Assembly: GCF_005497185.1 (NCBI RefSeq)
Contig: NZ_RJTN01000002.1
Location: forward strand, 124,001-188,000
DNA length: 64,000 nt
Reading direction: 5' to 3'
Source of the DNA: Pectobacterium polonicum
GTDB lineage: Bacteria; Pseudomonadota; Gammaproteobacteria; Enterobacterales; Enterobacteriaceae
Program-made: the position numbers and the translations under genes
Notes under the pieces: model-generated
The model's input: the letters and a program-made list of their open reading frames with translations, nothing else
The model's database searches: none
Told to the model about the DNA's origin: nothing
Shown: positions 10,048 through 18,679 of the stretch, in pieces
Position numbering within the stretch: position 1 is the stretch's first letter
How the letters are laid out: each line of letters begins with the position of its first letter

Positions 10048-11898
10048 CTACCGGACTTCTCCGCAGGTGAGACAAAATGCGTATCGGTTCTGCGGGTCGT
10101 TCAGGTTATTCATGATGGACGGCTGTGAACGCATGGCTTCCGCCAGCTGCGCCACCGGTGCTGGCAACATGGACTGGACAGCAACCGGCAGCAGGGCGTA
10201 AACGGAAGCGTTCACCTGATTCAACATGGTATCGAGCAGGCTCGGCTGTTCGGCATACCAGTTCAATTGATATTGTCCCAGTTTAGCCAACTCTGCGGCC
10301 TTCTTCACGGCGTCATCAAAATCACCGATCTGATCGACCAGACCATTCTCTTTTGCGTCGCTACCGACCCAGACGTGACCTTGCGCGATCTGATCGATTT
10401 GCTCCGGCGTTTTCTTACGTGCCTGCGCCACGATATCGATGAAATTCTTATAACCGCGTTCGATACTCAACTGCATCATCTGTGAGAACTCAGGCGGCAA
10501 TGACTTCGTGATCGACAGATCGGCCAGCGGAGAGGTGGCAACGCCGTCCGTATGGACGCCAAGACTTTCCAGCGAATCTTCGAACGTGGTAATCACGCCA
10601 AAAATACCGATAGAACCGGTCAGTGTACTGGCACTGGAGATGATCGCGTTCGCGGGCGTTGAGATCCAATAACCGCCGGATGCCGCCATTCCCCCCATAG
10701 AGACCACGATCGGTTTACCTGCCAGACGGAGTGCCATCAATTCTGATCGAATTAGCTCTGACGCAGTGACGCTACCCCCGGGGCTATTGACGCGCAGTAC
10801 CAGCGCTTTAACTTTAGGATCGAGGCGTGCGGCACGAATTTGTGCTGCTGTGGTATCACCACCGACCATCCCCGGCGTTTCCGGCCCATCAATGATGGCA
10901 CCATTAGCAAAGACAACCGCGATCTGGTTATTGTTTTGCACCGGTGGTTTGACGACATAGTCGTAGATACTGATGAAATTAAAGTGGTTCTTCTGGCTAT
11001 TCCAACCGAACGCTTTAACCAGCGACTGCTCGATCACAGAACGCGAGGCGACTTCATCAACCAGCTTGTTATCCAGCGCATAGCGGGCGGTATCGCCCTG
11101 AACGGCCTGCAAGCCCGCCAGAATGCTGGTTGCACCTGGGAAAAGTTGCTGAGGCGTAATCTGGCGGTTAGCGGAAACGGTGTTTAAATACTGCTGCCAC
11201 AGGGCGTTAATCCAGCGGCTATCGGCATCGCGCGCAGCAGGGGACATATCGTCACGCAGATACGGCTCAACGGCTGATTTATAGGTTCCCACACGGAAGA
11301 TATTGGTGGTCACTTTCAGCTTGTCGAGCATGGATTTGAAGTAGAGATTGTTGGTTGCAAAACCATGCAGATCTACACTGCCTTGTGGCGTCAATGACAC
11401 CGTATTGGCAAAACTGGCCAAATAATATTGAGACTGGTTGTAGCTATCGCCGACGGCATAAATCGGTTTACCGCTATCGCGAAATTCGCGCAGCGCCTTA
11501 CCGATATACTGCATAGAGGGTTGATCGGCACCGGTAAAGTCGCTGAGATCCAGCACGATCCCCGTGATGTTGTCGTCACTTTTTGCCTGACGAATGCTGT
11601 CGACGATATCAAACAGTGAGTTTTCCTGGCGACGATTATTGGATGCGCCGAAGAACTCGCGCCCTAATTGACGCAGTTTGTTATTGACGGAGGGTTGATC
11701 AACCACCACACCGGTTAGATCGACCAGCAATGCCCCTTTTGTGGCCTCTTCTGGCGTTGTTTTTACCTGCGAGTAGATCCCAACGCCAACTAAAATCAGT
11801 GCAATAAGGAAAATATTGAGAATAAATTCTCTGATGAAATTAAGCAGACGCCATGTCCACTTAAAAAATCCGCTAAAAATTCGCCACAATGTGCGCAT
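10048..11898 (-). CDS. sppA: Signal peptide peptidase SppA (protease IV)
   Basis: 616 residues, inner membrane. An N-terminal transmembrane anchor (around residues 24-43, ILNIFLIALILVGVGIY) is followed by the tandem N- and C-terminal S49 domains of the long 67K type. The Ser-Lys dyad is split between the halves as in E. coli: Lys207 in VGTYKSAV and Ser407 in MAASGGYW. It degrades signal peptides left in the membrane after secretion. Divergent from ydjA. A shorter paralogue, sohB, is at 59.2 kb. Confidence 0.96.
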   Translation of the reverse strand: MRTLWRIFSGFFKWTWRLLNFIREFILNIFLIALILVGVGIYSQVKTTPEEATKGALLVDLTGVVVDQPSVNNKLRQLGREFFGASNNRRQENSLFDIVDSIRQAKSDDNITGIVLDLSDFTGADQPSMQYIGKALREFRDSGKPIYAVGDSYNQSQYYLASFANTVSLTPQGSVDLHGFATNNLYFKSMLDKLKVTTNIFRVGTYKSAVEPYLRDDMSPAARDADSRWINALWQQYLNTVSANRQITPQQLFPGATSILAGLQAVQGDTARYALDNKLVDEVASRSVIEQSLVKAFGWNSQKNHFNFISIYDYVVKPPVQNNNQIAVVFANGAIIDGPETPGMVGGDTTAAQIRAARLDPKVKALVLRVNSPGGSVTASELIRSELMALRLAGKPIVVSMGGMAASGGYWISTPANAIISSASTLTGSIGIFGVITTFEDSLESLGVHTDGVATSPLADLSITKSLPPEFSQMMQLSIERGYKNFIDIVAQARKKTPEQIDQIAQGHVWVGSDAKENGLVDQIGDFDDAVKKAAELAKLGQYQLNWYAEQPSLLDTMLNQVNASVYALLPVAVQSMLPAPVAQLAEAMRSQPSIMNNLNDPQNRYAFCLTCGEVR

Positions 11899-12166
11899 GA
11901 TATCTCCATGAACGGGTAAACAGCGTGTGCCCTACGTCCTTCAACTTGCCTTCTGGCAAGTGGTGAAGCACAAGGAGTGATAGTATCCTAATGAGCGAAC
12001 AGTAAAAAGTCAGCATTAAATCACCGCTGTGGGGCGCGCTGTTGGGGCTATCTTGTAACAAAACTTCTACTTGTGCTAACGTGGCGCGCAACGTTGCTCT
12101 ACAACCGTTTCTTGTAGATAAATCGGTTGTACCGCAGAAATTATATTGCCAGACAGGAGATATGCG

Positions 12167-12718
12167 ATGGATGCTCTTGAGTTGCTATTGAATCGTCGTT
12201 CGGCCTCGCGCCTGACCGCGCCAGCACCGACGGGTGATGCATTGAATAACATTATCCACGCAGGTATGCGTGCGCCGGATCATGGTGCGATGCAGCCATG
12301 GCGTTTTTTTATGATCGAAAATGACGGTTTGGATCGTTTTAGTACGGTACTGACCCGTGCGGCGCAGCAGGAAGGCCTGGATGAGGCTGGCATCGATAAA
12401 GCTCGTCAGGCGCCTTATCGCGCGCCACTGATTATTACCGTTGTTGCTCATTGTGAAGAGAACCCGAAAGTGCCGCTCTGGGAGCAAATTGTTTCCGCAG
12501 GCTGTGCGGTTCAAGCGATGCAGATGGCTGCCTTGGCGCAGGGCTTTAATGGTATCTGGCGTAGCGGCGCCTGGACGCACAATGCTTTGGTACGTGAAGC
12601 ATTCCACTGCCGCGAGCAGGATGAAATTGTGGGCTTCCTCTATCTGGGTACACCACAGCTCAAAGCCTCTACTACGGTTACGCCGCTGGATACTGACGCG
12701 TTTGTTCACTACTTCTGA
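12167..12718 (+). CDS. ydjA: NAD(P)H nitroreductase YdjA
   Basis: 183 residues, the small FMN-dependent nitroreductase family. The start [16 protein letters not shown] at 12167 follows an AGGAGA Shine-Dalgarno; a slightly longer frame upstream lacks family support. FMN-contacting RRSASR at the N-terminus and the GIWRSGA and FLYLGTPQ segments are conserved. It is a cytoplasmic homodimer; the physiological substrate is unclear. In E. coli the next gene is selD; here topB follows after 96 bases. Confidence 0.93.
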   Translation: MDALELLLNRRSASRLTAPAPTGDALNNIIHAGMRAPDHGAMQPWRFFMIENDGLDRFSTVLTRAAQQEGLDEAGIDKARQAPYRAPLIITVVAHCEENPKVPLWEQIVSAGCAVQAMQMAALAQGFNGIWRSGAWTHNALVREAFHCREQDEIVGFLYLGTPQLKASTTVTPLDTDAFVHYF

Positions 12719-12814
12719 TCGTCATCTTTTGAATAGTATCGATTTCCTACCCGTTTTACAGCGTGCTTTCCCGCGGGTTACGCGGGAAATGCCCAGTCTG
12801 CTTGATGGTGAATA

Positions 12815-14740
12815 ATGCGACTTTTTATTGCCGAAAAGCCCAGTCTTGCACGGGCGATTGCAGACGTGTTACCCAAACCGCATCGACGCGGTGATGGCTT
12901 TATTGCCTGTGGTCAGAATGATGTTGTGACGTGGTGCGTAGGACACCTGCTGGAGCAGGCGCAGCCGGATGTTTATGATGCGCGCTATGCTCGCTGGTCT
13001 CTTGCCGACTTACCTATCATTCCCCAAAAATGGTTGTTACAACCGCGCCCCTCGGTTAGCAAACAGCTCAATACCATAAAAAAGTTGTTGAATGATGCCA
13101 GCGAAGTCATTCACGCGGGAGACCCCGATCGTGAAGGACAACTGCTGGTTGATGAAGTACTGGAATATCTTTCTCTGGCAGAAGAGAAACGCCAGCAGGT
13201 ACGTCGTTGTCTGGTTAACGATCTCAACCCACAGGCGGTAGAACGTGCGGTTTCTCGTCTGCGTGAGAACAGAGAGTTCATTCCTTTATGTGTCTCGGCC
13301 TTGGCTCGCTCCCGTGCTGATTGGCTCTACGGCATTAACATGACCCGCGCCTATACGATTTTAGGGCGCAATGCGGGTTATGACGGCGTGCTGTCGGTTG
13401 GTCGTGTGCAAACGCCCGTGCTGGGACTGGTGGTGCGGCGAGATGAAGAGATAGAAAACTTCGTTTCCAAAGACTATTTTGAAGTTAAAGCCCATATCGT
13501 GACGCCAGCCGATGAGCGTTTTGTCGCTATTTGGCAGCCCAGTGAATCTTGCGAGCCTTATCAGGATGAAGAAGGGCGATTGCTGCATCGATCTTTGGCG
13601 GATCATGTCGTCAAACGTATCGAAGGCCAGCCCGCATTCGTCACCAGCTATAATGACAAACGAGAGTCAGAAACCGCGCCGCTGCCTTATTCGCTCTCAA
13701 CGCTCCAGATTGAAGCGGCGAAGCGTTTTGGACTAAGTGCGCAGCAGGTGCTGGACGTCTGTCAGAAGCTGTATGAAACCCATAAGTTGATCACGTACCC
13801 GCGTTCTGACTGTCGTTATCTGCCCGAAGAGCATTTTGCCGGGCGTCATGCCGTCTTCAATGCGATCGCCGTGCATCAGCCCGATCTGTTGCCGCAGCCA
13901 GTAATGGATGTCGATCGGCGTAACCGCTGCTGGGACGATGGAAAGGTTGATGCTCACCATGCGATTATTCCCACCGCGCGCAGTGCAAGTGCCTCGCTGA
14001 CGGAGAATGAACGCAAGGTATATGGTTTAGTTGCGCGGCAGTACATTATGCAGTTCTGCCCGGACGCGGTGTTTCGCAAATGTGTCATTGAATTGGATAT
14101 TGCGGGCGGTAAATTTATTGCCAAAGCGAGGTTTCTCGCTGAGGCGGGTTGGCGTACCTTGTTAGGTGGCAGAGAGCGGGACGAAGAAAACGAAGGTATG
14201 CCGTTGCCCGTGGTGGCAAAGGGCGATGAATTGCTGTGTGAACGCGGTGAGGTCGTTGAGCGTCAAACTCAACCGCCGCGGCCTTTTACCGATGCGACGC
14301 TGTTATCAGCGATGACGGGCATCGCACGCTTTGTGCAGGATAAGGAACTGAAGAAAATCCTGCGGGCGACCGATGGTTTAGGCACAGAGGCGACGCGTGC
14401 GGGGATTATCGAATTATTGTTTAAGCGGACATTTCTGTTTAAGAAATCTCGGTATATTCACGCGAGTGAAGCAGGGCGAGCATTAATTCACTCACTGCCT
14501 GATAGTGCGGCGCACCCCGATATGACTGCACATTGGGAAGCCACGTTGACGCAGATTAGCGAGAAGAAATGCCGCTATCAGGATTTTATGCAACCGCTGA
14601 CGAACTCCTTGCAGGCGTTGATCCAGCAAGCGAAACAAAACGGCGCAGTAAGAGCGTTCAAAGGGCTTTCTGCGCCGCCGTCGGGGGCCTCAAAACGGCG
14701 CAAACCTCAGGCTAAAAAAGCGAAGGAGCAGAAGCAATGA
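12815..14740 (+). CDS. topB: DNA topoisomerase III
   Basis: 641 residues (E. coli 653). Type IA topoisomerase that decatenates replication and recombination intermediates. The N-terminal TOPRIM domain has Glu7 in [11 protein letters not shown] and the acidic cluster AGDPDREGQ. The active-site tyrosine is in ITYPRSD, about residue 328. The C-terminus is a basic Lys/Arg tail (AKKAKEQKQ). The stop overlaps the ynjH start by four bases (ATGA), implying translational coupling. No clear strong Shine-Dalgarno is seen. selD is absent upstream. Confidence 0.97.
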   Translation: MRLFIAEKPSLARAIADVLPKPHRRGDGFIACGQNDVVTWCVGHLLEQAQPDVYDARYARWSLADLPIIPQKWLLQPRPSVSKQLNTIKKLLNDASEVIHAGDPDREGQLLVDEVLEYLSLAEEKRQQVRRCLVNDLNPQAVERAVSRLRENREFIPLCVSALARSRADWLYGINMTRAYTILGRNAGYDGVLSVGRVQTPVLGLVVRRDEEIENFVSKDYFEVKAHIVTPADERFVAIWQPSESCEPYQDEEGRLLHRSLADHVVKRIEGQPAFVTSYNDKRESETAPLPYSLSTLQIEAAKRFGLSAQQVLDVCQKLYETHKLITYPRSDCRYLPEEHFAGRHAVFNAIAVHQPDLLPQPVMDVDRRNRCWDDGKVDAHHAIIPTARSASASLTENERKVYGLVARQYIMQFCPDAVFRKCVIELDIAGGKFIAKARFLAEAGWRTLLGGRERDEENEGMPLPVVAKGDELLCERGEVVERQTQPPRPFTDATLLSAMTGIARFVQDKELKKILRATDGLGTEATRAGIIELLFKRTFLFKKSRYIHASEAGRALIHSLPDSAAHPDMTAHWEATLTQISEKKCRYQDFMQPLTNSLQALIQQAKQNGAVRAFKGLSAPPSGASKRRKPQAKKAKEQKQ

Positions 14741-15030
14741 AATCATTAGTGTCTTTGTGTTTCGCCAGTGTGATGCTGGTGCTGCCTACGCTGGTGCAGG
14801 CTAATCGTGGCGGAACGGATATTGTCGTTCCCGTTCCACCGGAAGTGTGGGGCGCTGGAACGACGACGGTACGCGAGCAGAACAATAACTGCCTGCGCTG
14901 CTGTGTGTATGAAAACCGTAATTATTCCGAAGGTGCCGTGGTAAAGGTTGAAGGGGTGATTCTGCAATGTGTGCGGGACAAGCAAACGCTGGGAACAAAC
15001 AACCTGATATGGCAACTGGTGAAGCAATAA
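14737..15030 (+). CDS. ynjH: YnjH family secreted protein (DUF1496)
   Basis: 97 residues. Sec signal peptide (residues 1 to about 22, cleaved after Val-Gln-Ala), then a small mature domain with the family signature [17 protein letters not shown] and a late Cys in VILQCVRD. Probably periplasmic with disulphides; function unknown. Start overlaps the topB stop by four bases. A strong terminator follows (15082-15119). In E. coli ynjH also lies near topB and xthA. Confidence 0.9.
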   Translation: MKSLVSLCFASVMLVLPTLVQANRGGTDIVVPVPPEVWGAGTTTVREQNNNCLRCCVYENRNYSEGAVVKVEGVILQCVRDKQTLGTNNLIWQLVKQ

Positions 15031-15081
15031 ACGTGAAGTGAGAAAATACGAGTTTCAATGCTCAACACGGCAATCGATCGT

Positions 15082-15119
15082 AATCACCGCGGTGGCTTTT
15101 CCGCACCGCGGTGATTTAT
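15082..15119. terminator. Terminator between convergent ynjH and xthA
   Basis: AATCACCGCGGTG, an 8-10 base loop, then CACCGCGGTGATT and a T-rich run TATTTTT. A perfect 13-bp GC-rich stem on the plus strand ends the topB-ynjH transcript and may also stop xthA. Confidence 0.88.
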
Positions 15120-15137
15120 TTTTACTGCACAGGGGTT

Positions 15138-15944
15138 TTAAAGTGTAAATTCCGCCCAGATCGGCGCATGGTCGGAAGGTTTTTCCATTCCACGAATATC
15201 GTAATCAATACCAGTAGCGACACAGCGTTCGGCCAGAAAGGTGCTGGCGAGAATCAGGTCGATACGCAGGCCACGGTTGTCATCAAACCCAGAAGAGCGA
15301 TAGTCAAACCACGAGAAACGGTCATTGCTCTCTGGATTGGCAGCACGGAAGGTATCGATGAGTCCCCACCCTTGCAAACGCGCCATCCATTCACGCTCTT
15401 CCGGTAAGAAGGAGCATTTTCCGGTGCGTAACCAGCGCTTGCGGTTTTCTTCGCCGATCCCGATATCCAGATCGGTTGGGCTGATATTGACATCCCCCAT
15501 CACAATCAACGGTTGTGTCGCGCGGTGATGCTGCTCCAGATAGGTTTGCAGATCCTGATAGAAGCGCGTCTTAGCGGGGAATTTCACTGGGTGGTCGCGG
15601 CTTTCTCCCTGCGGGAAATATCCGTTTACTACCGTAAGCGTACCGTGCTCGGTGGCGAAGTCCGCCATGATGATCCGGCGTTGCGCATCGTCTTCATCCG
15701 TTGGGAAACCGCGACGAACAGCAATAGGCTGCGCCTTACACAATAGAGCAACGCCGTAGTGGCCCTTCTGTCCGTGATAATAAACGTGGTAACCGTACTG
15801 GCTGACATCCTCTAACGGAAACATGTCATCGTGGACTTTGGTTTCCTGCAACCCGATCACATCTGGCTGGTGTTGTTCGATAATGGCGGCCAACTGATGA
15901 GGGCGCGCCCGCAGGCCATTGATATTAAAAGATACAACTTTCAT
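15138..15944 (-). CDS. xthA: Exodeoxyribonuclease III (AP endonuclease)
   Basis: 268 residues, same as E. coli. Main AP endonuclease and 3' exonuclease of base-excision repair. All catalytic residues are in register: Glu34 (LQETKVHDD), Asp151 and Asn153 (MGDVNISP), Asp229 (RIDLIL), Asp258 and His259 (PSDHAP). The start [15 protein letters not shown] at 15944 is chosen over a Met four codons upstream, to match the family. Confidence 0.97.
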   Translation of the reverse strand: MKVVSFNINGLRARPHQLAAIIEQHQPDVIGLQETKVHDDMFPLEDVSQYGYHVYYHGQKGHYGVALLCKAQPIAVRRGFPTDEDDAQRRIIMADFATEHGTLTVVNGYFPQGESRDHPVKFPAKTRFYQDLQTYLEQHHRATQPLIVMGDVNISPTDLDIGIGEENRKRWLRTGKCSFLPEEREWMARLQGWGLIDTFRAANPESNDRFSWFDYRSSGFDDNRGLRIDLILASTFLAERCVATGIDYDIRGMEKPSDHAPIWAEFTL

Positions 15945-16124
15945 GTTCGCTGCCATTCGCTAAAAAATGTGACCAGATGGTAGCAGAAAATGGAGTATGG
16001 CGTCACGGCTAGGCTGTGCTTTCGGACTGGCAAGTCGGAACGGTTGTGGCAGATGAAAACCGCTGAAAATAAGATTCACTTATATTCAGTTGAACACGAG
16101 GCTTATCGACCGTTATACTCCGCA

Positions 16125-16335
16125 CCTCGCAGGAGAGAGGGCGTGTACCCGTCATTATTTAGGGTATATATGACGCTCCGCCGAAGGCGCAAACTCCCAT
16201 AATCGCTCAGGCCACCCTAACTGCGAATTCCATTGAAGCCAACTGGAGAGAGGTTGCGATGCAACCCACCGAAGGGGCAAGCAGCTCTGCTGCGTAAACT
16301 CTCAGGTAAAGCGGACAGAGGGAGTGGCACATTTC
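16125..16335 (+). ncRNA. Tandem glycine riboswitch
   Basis: Two consecutive glycine aptamers. The first (about 16128-16216) has GCAGGAGAGAGG, then CGCCGAAGGCGCAAACTCCC and CGCTCAGGCCACCCT. The second (about 16242-16324) has CTGGAGAGAGG, CACCGAAGGGGCAAGC, AAACTCTCAGG and GGACAGAGGG, the classic glycine-aptamer core blocks. They are joined by a short linker around 16217-16240, the usual tandem arrangement. The array ends about 25 bases before the GTG start of the YicG-like gene, whose Shine-Dalgarno (16338-16342) could be the regulated element. Tandem glycine riboswitches normally turn genes on in excess glycine; here the target is a membrane protein rather than gcvT. Confidence 0.9.
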
Positions 16336-16349
16336 ACAGGATAACTTGT

Positions 16350-16976
16350 GTGCTGACTTACATCTATCTGATCGCGATTACGGCAGAAGGGATGTCCGGG
16401 GCGCTGGCCGCCGGACGTCGCAATATGGATATTTTTGGCGTAGGCATGATTGCCTTTATTACCGCGCTCGGCGGTGGCACCGTTCGCGATATTCTCCTCG
16501 GTAATTATCCCATCGGCTGGACGCAGCATCCCGGCTATATTTATCTCACCATTGGTGCGGGTCTTTTCACAATTATCATTGCGCGCTTCATGCACCATTT
16601 GCATCGCCTCTTTCTGGTACTGGATGCGATGGGGCTCATTGCCTTTACCATTATTGGCTGCAATGTTGCGCTGAAGCTGAATTATTCGATGACGGTGGTG
16701 GTCATGGCGGGTATCGTGACCGGTATTTTCGGTGGAATATTGCGTGATATTTTCTGTAACCGTACGCCAATGGTGTTGAAGAAGGAGCTGTACGCCAGCG
16801 TTTCGCTGTTAGTTGCGCTGTTATATCTGGGGCTAAAATCGTTTAACGTTAACCATGATATTAATCTGCTGGCGTCATTTACTATTGGTCTGGCTGTGCG
16901 TCTGGCGGCAATTCGTTGGTCATGGCAACTCCCTGTGTTCTCTTATGTACCAGGGCGCTGGAAAGGCAAGGCATAA
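16350..16976 (+). CDS. YicG/UPF0126 (TRIC-like) membrane protein, likely glycine-related transporter
   Basis: 208 residues and about seven hydrophobic segments, with two internal repeats each containing a GGGTVRD or GGILRD motif (residues about 43-49 and 120-126): the UPF0126 family related to TRIC cation channels. Closest remembered match is E. coli YicG (ITAEAMTGALAAGRR, DIFCNR and LPVF motifs shared); YadS is a more distant relative. The frame runs upstream into the riboswitch; GTG at 16350, 8 bases after AGGA, gives the family N-terminus and leaves the riboswitch untranslated. Control by a glycine riboswitch suggests it moves glycine across the inner membrane, an inference from regulation only. 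Confidence 0.85.
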   Translation: MLTYIYLIAITAEGMSGALAAGRRNMDIFGVGMIAFITALGGGTVRDILLGNYPIGWTQHPGYIYLTIGAGLFTIIIARFMHHLHRLFLVLDAMGLIAFTIIGCNVALKLNYSMTVVVMAGIVTGIFGGILRDIFCNRTPMVLKKELYASVSLLVALLYLGLKSFNVNHDINLLASFTIGLAVRLAAIRWSWQLPVFSYVPGRWKGKA

Positions 16977-17031
16977 GACTATATTTTTGCTACTAGGCCA
17001 TGGGATGTCGCGCTGATGATGAGTGTTCGTT

Positions 17032-17064
17032 GTTAATCTTATAAATTGCAGGGATAAGATTAAC
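17032..17064. promoter_or_regulatory. 11-bp inverted repeat between the YicG-like gene and hcp
   Basis: GTTAATCTTAT, an 11-base spacer AAATTGCAGGG, then ATAAGATTAAC, a perfect inverted repeat. It lies 55 bases after the YicG-like stop and 84 bases before the hcp start. There is no T-run directly after it, so it may be an operator for hcp or a terminator stem; I cannot decide. Confidence 0.5.
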
Positions 17065-17147
17065 AGCGTAGACTACTTTTTCTGACGATGTTTTCATCAT
17101 AAATCAGTGTTTCATTATTGGATTATTATTTCCAGGAGGAGATTTCT

Positions 17148-17627
17148 ATGGCTAGTTTGATCTATATGAGCGTAACCGGTAGTAAACAAGGATTAATATC
17201 ATCAGGATGTTCAACGGTTGCCTCAATAGGAAATAAATATCAGGCTGCACACGAAGATGAAATTTTCATCTATGAACTTACCAGCCACATATCACGAGCT
17301 GAAAATGTGCTTTTTCAGCCTGTTGAAATTCGTAAACCAGTAGATAAAGCGACCCCGTTATTTGCGCAAGCACTAGATGATAATGAAAAGCTAGATTGTG
17401 AATTTAAGTTTTATCGAACGGCCCAAACAGGGGGGAATGAATACTATTTTTTACTACGGCTAAAAAGTGCGATTATTACCGATCTTCGTTTCTTCTTCCC
17501 CAATTCTATGACGCATAATGGAATGCAGCCACAGGAAAGCGTTTCTTTAAAGTATGCAACAATAGAATGGGAACATATTGCAGCACGCACCAGTTCGTGT
17601 CTCTTCTGGCAGGACTCTTCTTATTAA
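17148..17627 (+). CDS. hcp: Hcp family type VI secretion tube protein
   Basis: 159 residues. The N-terminus (MASLIYMSVTGSKQGLISSG) and the GNKYQAAHEDEIFIYEL block are Hcp signatures; RPVDKATPLF-like and YYFLLRLKSAIITDLRFF segments follow. Hcp hexamers stack into the T6SS tube and carry small effectors in their lumen. The start at 17148 has a strong AGGAGGAG Shine-Dalgarno; a Met ten codons upstream is rejected. No other T6SS structural gene is in the window, so it is an orphan hcp that would work with a T6SS encoded elsewhere. It faces the candidate toxin operon (17736-19525). The short C-terminal tail (ARTSSCLFWQDSSY) carries no recognised toxin domain. Confidence 0.92.
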   Translation: MASLIYMSVTGSKQGLISSGCSTVASIGNKYQAAHEDEIFIYELTSHISRAENVLFQPVEIRKPVDKATPLFAQALDDNEKLDCEFKFYRTAQTGGNEYYFLLRLKSAIITDLRFFFPNSMTHNGMQPQESVSLKYATIEWEHIAARTSSCLFWQDSSY

Positions 17628-17671
17628 GTTTTTGCTAATAAAAATTTCGAGAGACTGTCAGTAAGTTTAAA

Positions 17672-17706
17672 AACGCATAGTGATTCAGTAATAAAGACTG
17701 TGCGTT
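17672..17706. terminator. Stem-loop between convergent hcp and membrane-protein gene
   Basis: AACGCATAGT, a 15-base loop, then ACTGTGCGTT: a 10-bp stem with one G-U pair, in the 108-base space between convergent genes, followed by a T-rich stretch on the plus strand. Likely the hcp terminator. Confidence 0.5.
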
Positions 17707-17735
17707 ATTCTATCTTTATGTTTTTTATGATTATT

Positions 17736-18008
17736 TTAGTCTTCATGATATGCCGCCCATCCTACAAACCCACTGATTAAACCAAATATGAAAGAGCTGT
17801 AATGGGCAAGGTCATTGTTTTCAATAGATGTGCCAATAAATGGTATTTTCCCATCGTGATAGGTGTAAAAATGGAAAAACATTAATGTGCAAGAGATAAA
17901 AATGCCAAGAAATTTATAGTAAACGTCATCATGCTCGGTAAGTTTTTTTATAGAAAAATAGGCAGGAATAAGAACGATTGTTGATATTAATATATAAATG
18001 AATGCCAT
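17736..18008 (-). CDS. Small membrane protein, third of three tandem paralogues (candidate immunity protein)
   Basis: 90 residues with about three hydrophobic segments (roughly 3-19, 33-50, 68-86). Conserved positions shared with its two neighbours are KKLT at 21-24, FH.Y..H at 45-51, IP near 55-56, and SS.IF at 71-75. By hand alignment it matches the toxin-proximal copy (18360-18632) at 54 of 90 positions, including the identical GFVGWAA start of the C-terminus and the final HED. AAAGG Shine-Dalgarno. It is last in the operon behind a DUF4225-like protein and two sister genes, opposite hcp. I do not recognise a named family; immunity to the neighbouring effector is inferred from context. Confidence 0.8.
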   Translation of the reverse strand: MAFIYILISTIVLIPAYFSIKKLTEHDDVYYKFLGIFISCTLMFFHFYTYHDGKIPFIGTSIENNDLAHYSSFIFGLISGFVGWAAYHED

Positions 18009-18030
18009 TTTAAGTAACCTTTCAATGTTT

Positions 18031-18306
18031 TTAGCTTCGGTTATGTGCTATCGCACAGATAGTCGCACACAGTAAGGAAAATATAAACGAGCTGTTGTAG
18101 ATAAATTCATTGTCTTTTATGGAAATACGTAATATTGGTATTTCTTCTGCGTGAAAAATATAAAGATGAAAGCACATAAAAATGGTAGCCAATAGAATTG
18201 CAGAAAACCTATTGTAGATAAATTCTGAGGCTGTCAGTTTTTTCACAAATGAGTAAAGAGGAACAAGGGAAATTGTTGAAAAAAGAAGATATAAGACGCT
18301 CACCAT
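18031..18306 (-). CDS. Small membrane protein, second tandem paralogue (diverged candidate immunity protein)
   Basis: 91 residues, about three hydrophobic segments. It keeps the shared skeleton (KKLT at 22-25, FH.Y..H, EIP, SI..NE, SSFIF) but has lost the GFVGWAA..HED ending of its sisters, finishing CATICAIAHNRS instead. It is clearly the most diverged of the three. It lies 53 bases after the first copy and 22 bases before the third; weak Shine-Dalgarno. It might protect against a different toxin variant or be drifting; the sequence does not say. AT-rich like the rest of this cluster. Confidence 0.77.
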   Translation of the reverse strand: MVSVLYLLFSTISLVPLYSFVKKLTASEFIYNRFSAILLATIFMCFHLYIFHAEEIPILRISIKDNEFIYNSSFIFSLLCATICAIAHNRS

Positions 18307-18359
18307 AATATGGTTGTCCCGTAATTATGCGTAGATCTATTAGATGTCTTTCATGGCTT

Positions 18360-18632
18360 CTAATCTTCGTGATGAGCTGCCCAGCCTACAAATCCGCTGG
18401 TAAATCCAAATATAATAGAACTGTAGTGAACCATATTATTACCTACAATAGACATGTCAAAAAAAGGAATTCTTTCGGAATGATAAGTGTAGAAATGAAA
18501 AGACATAAATGCACAAGAAGCAATAATTCCGCCAAATTTATGATAAACATTCTCTGATGAGGTAAGTTTTTTTATAATAAAGTAAGTTGGAGTGAGCATA
18601 AGCAGAGATAAAGAAATGTAAAAAAAAGTCAT
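18360..18632 (-). CDS. Small membrane protein, first tandem paralogue (candidate immunity protein for the DUF4225-like effector)
   Basis: 90 residues, three predicted hydrophobic segments, ending GFVGWAAHHED. It is the copy directly behind the DUF4225-like gene (47-base gap, same strand), the place where a cognate immunity gene normally sits. The Shine-Dalgarno is AGAGAG, 5 bases before ATG. Being an inner-membrane protein fits protection against a toxin that attacks membranes from the periplasmic side. No characterised homologue recalled; function is contextual inference. Confidence 0.8.
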   Translation of the reverse strand: MTFFYISLSLLMLTPTYFIIKKLTSSENVYHKFGGIIASCAFMSFHFYTYHSERIPFFDMSIVGNNMVHYSSIIFGFTSGFVGWAAHHED

Positions 18633-18679
18633 AATAACTCTCTGCGGTTTTTTTAGTAAAGGATATAAGGAAAGGGGAC

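Noticed and set aside
16233-16349. N-terminal extension of the YicG-like protein
   Set aside because: It translates the second glycine aptamer; homologues start at the GTG at 16350.
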